DNA of 64,000 nt from Tolypothrix brevis GSE-NOS-MK-07-07A (GTDB taxonomy: Bacteria; Cyanobacteriota; Cyanobacteriia; Cyanobacteriales; Nostocaceae), in the NCBI GenBank assembly GCA_019358985.1, contig JAHHIJ010000036.1, positions 17,310 to 81,309 on the forward strand. The letters run 5' to 3'. Shown piece after piece: positions 28,620 to 36,944 of the stretch (the first letter of the stretch is position 1; each line of letters begins with the position of its first letter). The notes below the pieces were generated by a model. The model did not search any database. It was not told the origin of the DNA and worked only from the letters and a program-made list of their open reading frames with translations. The position numbers were made by a program, and so were the translations under genes.

Positions 28620-29561
28620 ATGTTGAAAATACTCAGAATTCGCAATCTTGCATTAACTCATAAATTGACTTTACTATTATTTGTAGTATTTCTTTGTGGA
28701 ATTTCTTTTAGCGGTATTGTTTTAGCTAAGACTTTAAACTATAAAACGGAACGTGAAATCTCCTCAAATGCTTCATTACTACTTCTAAGTCTAAATTCTG
28801 TTCGTTCGTATACGAGTAACGAAATAATTCCAATTTTACAAGCAAATTTAGGAAATGATTCTTTTTTACCGCAAACTGTTCCATCCTACTCATCACGAAA
28901 AGTTTTTGAAATCTTTCGCGAAAATAATCAAGAATATCAAGATTATTTGTATAAAGATGCAATGTTGAATCCTACTAATATTCGCGCATTAGCTGATGAT
29001 TTTGAAACAAAAGTTATTAACGATTTCAAACATCAAAATACTCAAGAAACTTCTGGATTTCGCAATCTCCAAGGAGAAAAATACTTTTACATTGCTCGTC
29101 CGTTAAAAATTACCGACGCTAGTTGTTTAAGATGTCACAGTACCCCCGATGTCGCACCTAAAGAGATGATTAGAATTTATGGGAATAAAAACGGTATGGG
29201 TTGGAAATTAAACCAAATTAACGGGATTCAAATTGTTTCTGTACCAACTAGCGAAGTATTTCAAAGAGCGAAACAATCGTTTGTTTTAATTATGGGTATC
29301 GTTACAATGGCTTTTTTGATCGCAATTTATATAGCGAATTTTTGGCTTTTACGATATGTTGTCCGTCCGATCAAGCGGGTTGTGCGTGTTGCTGAAGCTG
29401 TCAGCACTGGTGATATGGATGCGGATTTTGAAAAAGTCTCAAATGATGAGGTTGGTAGTCTTGTAGAAGCTTTTACACGCATGAAATTAAGTTTGGTAAT
29501 CGCGATTCGACGCTTGGAACAATATCGGATCGAAAATAACGAGTCTAAGAACAAATTATAG
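28620..29561 (+). CDS. Membrane sensor with DUF3365 (haem-c motif) and HAMP domain
   Basis: 313 aa. An N-terminal TM helix (about residues 14-38) is followed by an extracytoplasmic DUF3365/Tll0287-like domain containing FYIARPLKITDASCLRCHST, whose CLRCH is a canonical c-type haem attachment site. A second TM (about 222-245) leads to a HAMP domain (VVRPIKRVVRVAEAVSTGDMD, EVGSLVEAFTRM). The protein then stops, with no kinase, cyclase or methyl-accepting domain attached, so any output partner must be separate. A redox or gas-sensing role is plausible. Confidence 0.88.
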   Translation: MLKILRIRNLALTHKLTLLLFVVFLCGISFSGIVLAKTLNYKTEREISSNASLLLLSLNSVRSYTSNEIIPILQANLGNDSFLPQTVPSYSSRKVFEIFRENNQEYQDYLYKDAMLNPTNIRALADDFETKVINDFKHQNTQETSGFRNLQGEKYFYIARPLKITDASCLRCHSTPDVAPKEMIRIYGNKNGMGWKLNQINGIQIVSVPTSEVFQRAKQSFVLIMGIVTMAFLIAIYIANFWLLRYVVRPIKRVVRVAEAVSTGDMDADFEKVSNDEVGSLVEAFTRMKLSLVIAIRRLEQYRIENNESKNKL

Positions 29562-29868
29562 CGGTTAACTGCAATTATAAGTAAGATGAGTCACATCTGC
29601 GGAATGTGGGATTTAGAGCGATCGCACCCTCAGGGTATAAAATCACCCATACGTAGTTGATGAAAAGCGAACTTCACCCCTGAAAACTGTAGTTCCACAT
29701 GAAGTGCGTTCCGCATTTGTTGCCGTAGCCACGTGCCTCTAGGAGAGCGCAGCGTCTCCTAAACCCTTGCATTTTACATCTTTTAGGGAATGAATCAGCC
29801 CTGCCCTCATAAAGGAGGTCTGGTCTATAAGAGTTCCGGGGTTACAATCCACGAACAATTCTTCCCCC

Positions 29869-29899
29869 CTTTCCCCTTTCCCCTTTCCCCTTTACCCCT
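29869..29899 (+). repeat. TTTCCCC microsatellite-like tract
   Basis: Several 7-bp units of the CTTTCCC type occur in tandem in the non-coding stretch 29562-29955. Upstream in the same stretch is an imperfect GCGTTCCGC/GGAGAGCGCAGCGTCTCC region. No gene is evident. Confidence 0.7.
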
Positions 29900-29955
29900 C
29901 TTCATGAATGCATTCAGTTTTGCTCATAGTATTTTGGTTAGAATAGTTAATAAAA

Positions 29956-30126
29956 ATGATTAAGCCTAAAAATAATGTATATCGCGGACACGCAATAGAA
30001 AAAGTTGGTCACGGCAAAAGGGCGACATTTCAAACAATTATTAACGAAAAAGAATGGTCTACCGTGACTGAATTAGAGGTAAAAACAGCAATTGATGTTT
30101 GGATTGATGAAGGAATAGAGCCGTAG
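29956..30126 (+). CDS. Small conserved-looking hypothetical protein (56 aa)
   Basis: ATG to TAG frame encoding MIKPKNNVYRGHAIEKVGHG and ending TAIDVWIDEGIEP. The composition (charged, no low complexity, codon use like the neighbours) suggests a real small protein rather than chance. It resembles short cyanobacterial proteins of the DUF-type with a YRGxxI start, but I cannot name a family. It is followed by a partial family A repeat. Confidence 0.5.
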   Translation: MIKPKNNVYRGHAIEKVGHGKRATFQTIINEKEWSTVTELEVKTAIDVWIDEGIEP

Positions 30127-30147
30127 TCCGGCGTTGCCGATATCTAT

Positions 30148-30196
30148 TAGACATCTCCGGAAAAGAGGTAAAGACGTAGCACTGCTACGTCTCTAC
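30148..30196. repeat. Partial family A element upstream of the helicase gene
   Basis: TAGACATCTCCGGAAAAG is followed by GTAAAGACGTAGCA/TGCTACGTCTCTAC. The right-hand terminus is missing. It ends about 40 bp before the helicase start. Confidence 0.75.
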
Positions 30197-30236
30197 ATTA
30201 TTTCATCAAACCTTCTTAAATTTGTATAGCAGTACT

Positions 30237-31568
30237 ATGTCTTTTTCTAAACTCGGCTTGTCCAATGAAATTATCCGTGCTGTCAGCGAGCGGGGGTACA
30301 CCAAACCCACGCCAATCCAGATGCAGGCAATTCCTGCTGTATTGTCGGGTGGCGATTTACTAGCTGGTGCCCAAACTGGTACTGGAAAAACTGCGAGTTT
30401 TACCCTGCCGCTCCTCCATCAGTTGTCGTCGTCCGACAATAGCTTGAAAAACAACAAGAGTGGATACCCACCTATCCGGGCGCTAATTCTGACTCCAACT
30501 CGCGAACTCGCCGCACAGGTACAGGAAAGTGTGTATGAGTATGGTAAATACCTCCAGTTGAGATCGATGGCGATGTTCGGTGGTGTCAGCATTAATCCGC
30601 AAAAACAGCGTTTGAGAAATGGCGTAGATATTTTGGTTGCTACACCAGGACGACTTTTAGACCATGTGCAGCAGGGTACAGTGAACCTGTCACGTATTGA
30701 GGTTTTGGTGTTAGATGAAGCTGACCGAATGCTAGACATGGGCTTTATTCGTGATATACGTCGCATCGTTTCGCTCCTGCCCAAACAGCGACAGAATTTG
30801 CTATTCTTCGCCACATTCTCGGAGAAAATTAAGGCACTCGCCGCAGGGCTGCTCCATCGCCCGACGATGATTGAGGTGGCACGTCGTAACGTTACAGCCG
30901 ACACGGTGGCACAGAAAGTATATCAGGTAGAGCATGGCAAGAAGCCCCAATTACTTGGTCATCTGATTAAGCAAAATAAGTGGTATCAAGTGCTGGTGTT
31001 TACCCGCACTAAGCATGGGGCTGACCGTTTGGTTAAGCAGTTGACACAAGACCGCATTCAAGCCCTGGCAATTCATGGTAATAAGAGCCAGTCGGCACGT
31101 ACCTTCGCTCTGACAAAGTTCAAGAATGGTACTTTACAGGTATTGGTGGCAACAGACATTGCTGCACGGGGGCTTGACATCAGCGGTTTGCCCCATGTAG
31201 TCAACTTCGATCTGCCCAATGTACCGGAGGATTATGTTCATCGTATTGGTCGCACTGGTCGTGCTGGTGCAAAAGGTGAAGCTGTATCGCTAGTGTGCGT
31301 TGATGAATATCAAATATTGGCGGATATTGAAAAACTGATTGCTATTAGGTTGCCGAGAGAAACTCTAGCAGGCTTTGAACCCAACTCACACGAATCGTCC
31401 GAACCAATTCAAGATATAAGTAAACACAGACCAAAAACTGGACGTAATCAACAAACGGGTTTAAGAAGTGCCAAATCGTTACCACAAACATCGGCTAAAA
31501 AATTGGCAGCCCGAACCGTAGTTGGTGGTCAGAAATCTGGTAGGAAGAAACAGCAGCGATCGCATTAA
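30237..31568 (+). CDS. DEAD-box RNA helicase (RhlE-like)
   Basis: ATP-dependent RNA unwinding, 443 aa from the ATG at 30237 (an upstream in-frame TTG is less likely). Q motif [12 protein letters not shown], Walker [26 protein letters not shown] in [13 protein letters not shown], then [10 protein letters not shown]. Motif III, normally SAT, reads FAT ([11 protein letters not shown]). The C-terminal tail is basic ([13 protein letters not shown]), for RNA binding. Base composition and codon choice look more GC-rich than the neighbours and the sequence resembles proteobacterial RhlE, which hints at transfer. That is inference. Confidence 0.93.
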   Translation: MSFSKLGLSNEIIRAVSERGYTKPTPIQMQAIPAVLSGGDLLAGAQTGTGKTASFTLPLLHQLSSSDNSLKNNKSGYPPIRALILTPTRELAAQVQESVYEYGKYLQLRSMAMFGGVSINPQKQRLRNGVDILVATPGRLLDHVQQGTVNLSRIEVLVLDEADRMLDMGFIRDIRRIVSLLPKQRQNLLFFATFSEKIKALAAGLLHRPTMIEVARRNVTADTVAQKVYQVEHGKKPQLLGHLIKQNKWYQVLVFTRTKHGADRLVKQLTQDRIQALAIHGNKSQSARTFALTKFKNGTLQVLVATDIAARGLDISGLPHVVNFDLPNVPEDYVHRIGRTGRAGAKGEAVSLVCVDEYQILADIEKLIAIRLPRETLAGFEPNSHESSEPIQDISKHRPKTGRNQQTGLRSAKSLPQTSAKKLAARTVVGGQKSGRKKQQRSH

Positions 31569-31652
31569 TGCGGGTTATTTTATTAAGTCCACCTTCGTGG
31601 ACTTTGTTTGTGTAATAGCGAATTCTATTCGCCCAATTTCTTCTCAAAAGGA

Positions 31653-32096
31653 TTATTTTTTAATTGATATTACTTGTTCAATAAAACTCTGCCATGTTTC
31701 ATTAGGAATCCAAATTTTCTGCAAGTCCTTTTTTGCATCTTCATTACTAATACCTTCATGAAGGCAGCGATAAAGATACATAAATGCTGAAACTCGCATA
31801 TTTGCAGCGCAATGGACAAAAACTTGTTTATCTACGTTTCCTTCCATGACATGAAAAAATTCTGTCACATTCTCCAATGTTGGGTTTTCCCAAACAACGG
31901 GAATATGAATATATTGCATACCTTGATTTTCGACAATTTGCTTTTCATCTGGCAAAGCGTTAGACGATTCTGGTAATGCTAAATTAACAATAACTTCGTA
32001 TCCTGCCTTCTTGATTGCCGAAAACTGTTTTGAAGTCGGTTGTCCGGAAGTGGCAATCGTATCGGATATTTTCAAAAAGTTGTATATATCTTCCAT
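31653..32096 (-). CDS. DUF442/dual-specificity-type tyrosine phosphatase
   Basis: 147 aa with the Cys-phosphatase P-loop HCAANMRVS (HCxxxxRxS) and an upstream IVNLALPESSNALPDE segment. It matches the BLH-type (beta-lactamase-hydrolase-like) phosphatase family, where ATSGQPTSKQF is the conserved N-terminal motif. The start at 32096 gives the complete domain. It is on the opposite strand to the helicase. The substrate is unknown. Confidence 0.85.
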   Translation of the reverse strand: MEDIYNFLKISDTIATSGQPTSKQFSAIKKAGYEVIVNLALPESSNALPDEKQIVENQGMQYIHIPVVWENPTLENVTEFFHVMEGNVDKQVFVHCAANMRVSAFMYLYRCLHEGISNEDAKKDLQKIWIPNETWQSFIEQVISIKK

Positions 32097-32147
32097 GCGT
32101 TCACAAAGTGACTCCGTAGGAGTATCGCTTTCAATATTTATGCAAAA

Positions 32148-32606
32148 TTAATCATACAAACTACCATCTTTGCGTGTAAACATCCAACCATTAGGAGTGG
32201 ATTCAGCGATGATATCATCATCTGGATAGGTTACGCGATCGCCTAAAGTTTTATCGCCAATTTCCAAATAAACTACCATTCCCTCCGATTTATTCACCAG
32301 ATGGTGTCCATTTTCCTCTCCACCAGGGAAACCTGCCACCACACCCCGTTTTAATATTTGTTCTCCCTCGTTGCTAATTAACGTGATTTCACCCGCTATC
32401 ACATAGATAAACTCATCTTGTAGCGTATGCCAATGCCTCAAGGCAGAACAGCTTCCCGGTGCAAGTGTTACTAAGTTTACACCGAAATTTTTCAACTTAG
32501 CCGCATTACCTAATGCTTGTTTCACTCTTCCTGACACCAAAGGCTTAAATTCGTCAGGATAATTTGAAGTTGTGCGACTGGGTACATTTTCCGGGTTAAT
32601 TATCAT
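32148..32606 (-). CDS. Cupin-domain protein
   Basis: 152 aa, one cupin barrel: LVTLAPGSCSALRHWHTLQDEFIYVIAGEITL carries motif 1 with His-X-His and Glu, and GGEENGHHLVNKSEG motif 2. The arrangement suggests a metal-binding auxin-binding-protein-like or sugar-isomerase-like fold. Function unknown. It lies 52 bp before the phosphatase gene on the same strand. Confidence 0.87.
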   Translation of the reverse strand: MIINPENVPSRTTSNYPDEFKPLVSGRVKQALGNAAKLKNFGVNLVTLAPGSCSALRHWHTLQDEFIYVIAGEITLISNEGEQILKRGVVAGFPGGEENGHHLVNKSEGMVVYLEIGDKTLGDRVTYPDDDIIAESTPNGWMFTRKDGSLYD

Positions 32607-32755
32607 TATTGATTTCCCTATTTGGATTTATTCTAAACATCAACTGAATTTTACTAAATTTAGATGTAAAACCCCAGCGCTCATAATTCGCTACCTGCAA
32701 CCTTAAAGCACGCAACAAAAGCCAGATTAAATTCATCCACAATACCACAATGGTG

Positions 32756-33391
32756 TTAGTTCGTTTTTAACCCAATCAACAGCGCAAGTTCCAGCCACTT
32801 CCAGTAACAATCCACATCAGTAAAGCCGATTTCTCGCAACCAACACAATTGGGTTTCCACGTCTAAAAGTTTATTTGATGGATCGTCTTGTTCAAGAGTT
32901 CTGCCAATCGCTTTTAAAAAATATTCGTGCAATGCTGGTGTTGATGAAGAAACATGTTCTAAGTTGCAGAAAATACCACCCGGTTCCAATATCTGATAAA
33001 TTTCTGTGTAGAGAGAATGTTTGCGATCGTCACTGAGGTGGTGGATGGCAAAGCTGGAAACTACTGCATCAAATTTACCCAATTCTGGCAATGGTTCATC
33101 TAAATTGTGAGCGATCGCATTTACCGTTGCATCGTTTGCAAAGCGGTTTTTTACAGCTTGTAGCATTGTTGGTGAAAAGTCAATTGCCACACCTTCAACT
33201 TGGGGACGGTCAATTTTCAAGAGTGCTAATAACCTACCGTCTCCAGTTCCCAAGTCGAGAATGCGCTTGACGGTTTTCGGAACTTGTTCTAGCAGCACTC
33301 CTTCCCCTTCAGTGCGATGAGGAATTTTATCTGCTTGTGCTAAATAGCCTAAAGCGTGGTCAGCAGAAGTCCAGAGGTTGATTTGAGTCAT
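32756..33391 (-). CDS. Class I SAM-dependent methyltransferase
   Basis: 211 aa. Motif I ILDLGTGDGRLLALL, acidic loop VAIDFSP, motif II-like FDAVVSSFAIHHLSDD and LEPGGIFCNLEHVSS. These define a Rossmann-fold methyltransferase of the Methyltransf_11/25 type. The start at 33391 (MTQINLWTSADHALGYL) is complete. The acceptor is unknown. Because it is five genes away from the bisindole core I do not assign it to that pathway. Confidence 0.9.
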   Translation of the reverse strand: MTQINLWTSADHALGYLAQADKIPHRTEGEGVLLEQVPKTVKRILDLGTGDGRLLALLKIDRPQVEGVAIDFSPTMLQAVKNRFANDATVNAIAHNLDEPLPELGKFDAVVSSFAIHHLSDDRKHSLYTEIYQILEPGGIFCNLEHVSSSTPALHEYFLKAIGRTLEQDDPSNKLLDVETQLCWLREIGFTDVDCYWKWLELALLIGLKTN

Positions 33392-33405
33392 GTGTAATAG
33401 ACCTA

Positions 33406-33516
33406 TCCGGCAAATTACATATATTATAGAAATTATTCAAAGTGAAAATGAATGTAGAGACTATTCTGTGCTACGTCTCTTGGCTTTGTGGTAACGCATC
33501 ATAAAAGAGCGATCAA
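33406..33516. repeat. Degenerate family A element
   Basis: TAGACCTATCCGGC at the left and GATCAATGTCTA at the right enclose a decayed core (GTAGAGACTATTCTGTGCTACGTCTCT, read in parts). It lies upstream of the methyltransferase gene. Confidence 0.65.
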
Positions 33517-33558
33517 TGTCTAATAATATTTGTTTTCTCTAATTTTAAGAATTAGCAA

Positions 33559-33583
33559 TAGGTGCGTTAAAAAGCGCACCTAC
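33559..33583. terminator. Hairpin at the 3' end of the 86-aa gene
   Basis: TAGGTGCG and CGCACCTA form a perfect 8-bp stem around an AAAAAG loop, six bases past the 33589 stop on the - strand. It is likely a transcription end or RNA-stabilising hairpin. Confidence 0.45.
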
Positions 33584-33588
33584 ATTTT

Positions 33589-33849
33589 TCAAGCATGAAG
33601 GTTAGCTTGTTCTTGCAACCACGGATCTACAGGTTGTCCATCTTTGCGACGCAATTCAATTTCAATTACCATCACTTCTTTGGAACCTGGGGGAGCCGGT
33701 TTTTTATGGAAAATAATATCATAATCTGCTGGATTGTGCTGACGCTCTTTCAACCAATCTTGCACTTTTGTGGTGGCAAAAAATGATTGCCCTTGCTCAA
33801 ACATGCTAGTAATCTGCATCTGTAGAGAGAAAGGATTTAATCTACCCAT
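33589..33849 (-). CDS. Conserved cyanobacterial-type hypothetical protein (86 aa)
   Basis: Encodes MGRLNPFSLQMQITSMFEQG and ends in VEIELRRKDGQPVDPWLQEQ. It is soluble, mixed alpha/beta, with no motif I can assign. The reading frame is intact, has an AGGAG-like sequence upstream and codon use like the neighbours, so it is probably real. Confidence 0.65.
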   Translation of the reverse strand: MGRLNPFSLQMQITSMFEQGQSFFATTKVQDWLKERQHNPADYDIIFHKKPAPPGSKEVMVIEIELRRKDGQPVDPWLQEQANLHA

Positions 33850-33908
33850 TGTCTACTCCTTTGTAAATGTTTTCAATACAAGCCCAAATGTCATGTTATA
33901 ATACTTCT

Positions 33909-34066
33909 TGTACGGCAGGGAGTGCCGGAATTCACGCTTGAGGAGCTAGTTGCAAGACTAGGATAACACTGAAAACATCATGTGTGCCCAAGAAACCTAG
34001 ACCCTTGTGGTTGAGGTACTTCACAATTTTTATGATCTAAAAGGGCAGGCATTTTGTCTGCCCTTA
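33909..34066 (+). ncRNA. Candidate small structured RNA
   Basis: TATAAT at 33898-33903 could be a -10 box. Downstream lies CGGCAGGGAGTGCCG (a 5-bp stem with purine loop), a CTAGG/CCTAG pairing about 60 bases apart, and finally AAGGGCAG/CTGCCCTT, an 8-bp hairpin like a terminator. There is no long ORF. It does not match the small-RNA motifs I know well (6S, tmRNA, Yfr1). The call rests on structure and promoter-like sequence only. Confidence 0.35.
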
Positions 34067-34213
34067 AAAACTTCTAAATATTTTGAACAGTTCTTCTACT
34101 GTGGGGGGTTGCTGACTGTTGCCATAATATATAGATTTACCGAGAATTAAAATCAGCAATTCTCGGTAAATATGGGAATTATTGCCCAGATTTTTCTCTT
34201 CACCGGATATATG

Positions 34214-34394
34214 TAGGACTTACGCATTGACAGAAAATACCAAATATGGGGTATCAATTTCAGGCATTCAAACCTGATTTTTCGATGATCTTTTGGCGAT
34301 CGCCACCCATCGGACGGGAATTGTCATTCATCCTGGAACGACCAAATTACGTTTATACACATGATGCCCCATTTGAGAGCGTGCGTAAGTACTA
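34214..34394. mobile_element. MITE-like element with TAGGACTTACGCA termini
   Basis: Ends TAGGACTTACGCA and TGCGTAAGTACTA, imperfect inverted repeats related to the element at 6504. The 181-bp interior contains a GGCGATCGCC site and no ORF. It is part of a gene-free kilobase (33850-34938). Confidence 0.72.
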
Positions 34395-34429
34395 ATATGT
34401 TCGTGTACAATGTAATTACGCTTGATTAG

Positions 34430-34705
34430 TGCGGGATGTTAAAGCTTACTTGGTGTGAAAACCATAGAAACACTTGACACAAACTAATTACATCACAACT
34501 GAATACATTTTTAAGTCTCATACTGAAATCTATTTCGGTATCTCTAACTGGGGAGTAGTGGACAAGGAGCCTGAGTTACGGAACAATGGAACCAAGCTGA
34601 AAGGCGCTTCTAGTTGAGCGAACTTATACCGTGGAGTTGGACTTGCTCATATTTACGGATTTATGCCTAGATATGCATAGGTTTTTAGAAGCGCTTCGGT
34701 AAACC
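34430..34705. other. Gene-free stretch with RNA-like secondary structure
   Basis: Two nested features stand out: TACTGAAAT/ATTTCGGTA around 34520, and a 9-bp pairing GCGCTTCTA (about 34605) with TAGAAGCGC (about 34686) that would close a domain of about 90 bases containing CCTA/TAGG. No ORF of useful length lies here. It could be a structured 5' leader for the DUF4870 gene at 34939 or an independent RNA. Confidence 0.3.
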
Positions 34706-34712
34706 TGATAGT

Positions 34713-34803
34713 TAGACATCTCCAGAGTCATAGTTAGAGACGTAGCAATGCTACGTCTCTACAAGGGTTTCGGGCAACGTATAATTAGTTTAGGTCGATG
34801 TCC
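34713..34803. repeat. Family A element
   Basis: TAGACATCTCCAGAG at the left, GGTCGATGTCC at the right, with the palindrome GAGACGTAGCA/TGCTACGTCTC between. It lies about 135 bp before the DUF4870 gene. Confidence 0.82.
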
Positions 34804-34938
34804 GATTTTTTACAGTCAAAGTTAATCTATGTGAAGGGAAAAGCGGGAAAAGTTGCCTTTGTACGGTAAACAGCAATACTAAACTTATTCAATGCCCGTT
34901 ACAATCAAAGCTAGAAAGCAAGTTGAGGAGCGAGCAGG

Positions 34939-35313
34939 ATGCAATTTTCATACGACTCAGATAAACGTAAATTGCTATCATCTCTGTGTCATGGAGCGAT
35001 TTTTTTTAGTACAGGAGTATTATCGATTGCGGTTCCCATTGCCATTAATTTAATTTCCGATGACCCAGTTGTTAAAAATAACGCTAAAGAATCGATTAAT
35101 TTTCACTTCAATGTTTGGTTCTGGGCAACTTTAATTGGAATCCCCATTGCGATTATATCTTTTATTACCTTTGGTATTGGCGGAATTTTGTTCTTCCCCG
35201 TTGTTGCGCTTGGTTTTGCAATACACTGGGGATTGACAATTTGGGCATTATTTCACTGTCTAACTCAGCCTGATGAACCGTTCCGTTATCCGTTTATTTT
35301 TCGATTGTTTTAA
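34939..35313 (+). CDS. DUF4870-type small membrane protein
   Basis: 124 aa, three or four hydrophobic helices. KRKLLSSLCHGAIFFSTG, the charged VVKNNAKESINFHFNVW, and GLTIWALFHCLTQPDEPFRYPFIFR match the DUF4870/Tic20-like pattern, in which N-A-K-E-S/A-I/L-N-F-x is the central signature. Inner-membrane localisation is likely. Function unknown. Confidence 0.82.
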   Translation: MQFSYDSDKRKLLSSLCHGAIFFSTGVLSIAVPIAINLISDDPVVKNNAKESINFHFNVWFWATLIGIPIAIISFITFGIGGILFFPVVALGFAIHWGLTIWALFHCLTQPDEPFRYPFIFRLF

Positions 35314-35378
35314 AGATTCAGATCCCCGACGTCTCCAAGAAGTCGGGGCAAATCGTTTCATGCGATAAAAACTTATTC

Positions 35379-35654
35379 TTAACGTTCTTCTTGCTCTTGT
35401 TGCAATAGCCGATCCACTTTATTTTCAATTACAGTCAGTCTTCTTAGAATTGTAGGACGGTCATCATCAAGTGAAACTAGCAAATTTGCTATTCCTTCTT
35501 GAATATTAGCCAATCTTTCTACTGCGCTCTGAAGCTGTATCATTCCTTCTCGGAGTTCTTGTCTTTCAAGTCTTGCCTCAGCCATTGTATCTAACATTGG
35601 TTGAGCGGTTCTGGCATTACTTCCGATGAGTTGCTTGAGTTCTTCATCCGTCAT
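35379..35654 (-). CDS. Coiled-coil hypothetical protein (91 aa)
   Basis: Almost entirely helical with heptad-like Leu/Ile spacing: DEELKQLIGSNARTAQPMLD then RLANIQEGIANLL and RRLTVIENKVDRLLQQ. Many paralogues of this type occur in filamentous cyanobacteria. No catalytic motif is visible. Function unknown. Confidence 0.7.
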   Translation of the reverse strand: MTDEELKQLIGSNARTAQPMLDTMAEARLERQELREGMIQLQSAVERLANIQEGIANLLVSLDDDRPTILRRLTVIENKVDRLLQQEQEER

Positions 35655-35812
35655 TGTGTTTGCTTTTTATTCTCGATTATATAATTTTTCGCTTAGATTG
35701 AAAATTAATTGCGATCGCGTTAACTTGAAAAACTTCGCAATTTGCTAATATTATAAAATATACCCCGACCAAAGAGACATAACTATGAGACATATTTTTA
35801 TACTCAAAATAT

Positions 35813-36115
35813 ATGCACGTTATTTCTCGTTCCCGACTTGTCGAATTCTGGGAAAAATATCCTAACGCACAAAACAGCTTGCGTTCATGGTATAAACTAA
35901 CAATTTTAGCTGAATGGCAAAACTTTGTTGATTTACGTCAAGTTTATCCCTCAGCCGATCAAGTTAGTAATTTGACAGTTTTTAATATTGGCGGTAATAA
36001 CTATCGACTCATTACATTGGTAGATTATAATTATCAAAAAGTTTTTATCCGCCATGTTCTCACCCACGCAGAATATAACAAAGAGGACTGGAAAAATGAC
36101 CCTTGGTACACCTAA
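35813..36115 (+). CDS. higB: HigB-family mRNA interferase toxin
   Basis: 100 aa: MHVISRSRLVEFWEKYP, SWYKLTILAEWQNFVDL, FNIGGNNYRLITLVDY and KVFIRHVLTHAEYNKEDWK. This is the RelE-fold HigB pattern (GGNxYRL and the VFIRxxxTHAEY end). Toxin-first order with the antitoxin ORF overlapping the last 20 bases is typical of higBA. It should cleave ribosome-bound mRNA when not held by HigA. Confidence 0.92.
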   Translation: MHVISRSRLVEFWEKYPNAQNSLRSWYKLTILAEWQNFVDLRQVYPSADQVSNLTVFNIGGNNYRLITLVDYNYQKVFIRHVLTHAEYNKEDWKNDPWYT

Positions 36116-36506
36116 TACTAACACTTACATCGAATTACTGATAAATTTCCCTCCTCGTCCCATCACCGCTGAGTCAGAGTTGCTGGCTACGCAAAAAGTA
36201 ATCGATTCATTGATTGATAAAGTTAAATTAACACCCGACGAACAAGACTATCTAAATGTTTTAGGTACTCTAGTATATGAATACGAAGAAAGACATAAAC
36301 TCATACCTGATATTCACGGTGTTGAGTTACTTAAAACATTAGTAGATGAATTTGCTTTATGCCAAAAAGATTTAGTTTTTATCTTTAAAACCGAGTCTAT
36401 TGTATCTGAAGTATTGAGCGGTCAACGAAATTTAACAGTTAACCAGATTCAGCAGCTTGCAAAGTTTTTTCACATTTCACCGGCTGCTTTTTTAGAGTCT
36501 AAATGA
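36096..36506 (+). CDS. higA: HigA-family antitoxin
   Basis: I place the start at the ATG at 36096 (MTLGTPNTNTYIELL), inside the toxin gene, for 136 aa. The C-terminal DNA-binding region is an HTH of XRE type (SEVLSGQRNLTVNQIQQLAKFFHISPAAFLE). The N-terminal half holds the LLATQKVIDSLIDKVKLTPDEQDYLNVL dimer/toxin-binding segment. It neutralises the preceding HigB and probably represses the pair. Confidence 0.92.
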   Translation: MTLGTPNTNTYIELLINFPPRPITAESELLATQKVIDSLIDKVKLTPDEQDYLNVLGTLVYEYEERHKLIPDIHGVELLKTLVDEFALCQKDLVFIFKTESIVSEVLSGQRNLTVNQIQQLAKFFHISPAAFLESK

Positions 36507-36533
36507 AAAACCTTTTTTTACTATACTTAACAA

Positions 36534-36944
36534 TCATTCCTCGCTTTCTATAAAGAACTCTGGAGGCTGGTAGTCTAGAATTTCCTTGATAACACTCTTT
36601 AAGTCTTTCTCCACAGGGCGTTTTGCAAATTGCTCGTGATTATAAATCCATACAAGTTTGATTACGCAGTCAGTTGTATTAACTAAATACATTAATCTGA
36701 CTTGTCCAGAAGCGCCTTTGCCAACCCTCAACTCCAGTTTGTGAAACCTCCATCCTTCGCGTAACTGAATTTTCGCAGGCAAAGGTTCATGACGGGAATT
36801 TATCGGATACTGGTCATCAATCAAACCTTCCAACACTTCAGCAACAAGCTCCACAAAATTACTTCCAAGAGTTTTTGCAAGTTTTTTAAAAGAACGCTTA
36901 AAATTATCGGATTCCTCAATCGAGAAGGGAGTTAAGCCAGTCAC
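36534..36944 (-). CDS. RelE/HigB-like toxin, PanT position
   Basis: From a GTG at 36944 with AAGGAG six bases upstream, 136 aa. It has IEESDNFKRSFKKLAKTL, a basic LREGWRFHKLELRVGKGASGQVRLMYLV core and VIKLVWIYNHEQFAKRP, which resembles RelE-type RNase toxins. The gene overlaps the last 29 bases of the Panacea antitoxin gene upstream on the same strand, so they form a pair. An earlier in-frame ATG at 36992 lacks a ribosome site. Target not known. Confidence 0.75.
   Translation of the reverse strand: MTGLTPFSIEESDNFKRSFKKLAKTLGSNFVELVAEVLEGLIDDQYPINSRHEPLPAKIQLREGWRFHKLELRVGKGASGQVRLMYLVNTTDCVIKLVWIYNHEQFAKRPVEKDLKSVIKEILDYQPPEFFIESEE

Noticed and set aside
29700..29860. Possible tRNA near GGGTTACAATCC
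   Set aside because: The sequence around it does not fold into acceptor, D and anticodon arms. No tRNA was found in the window.
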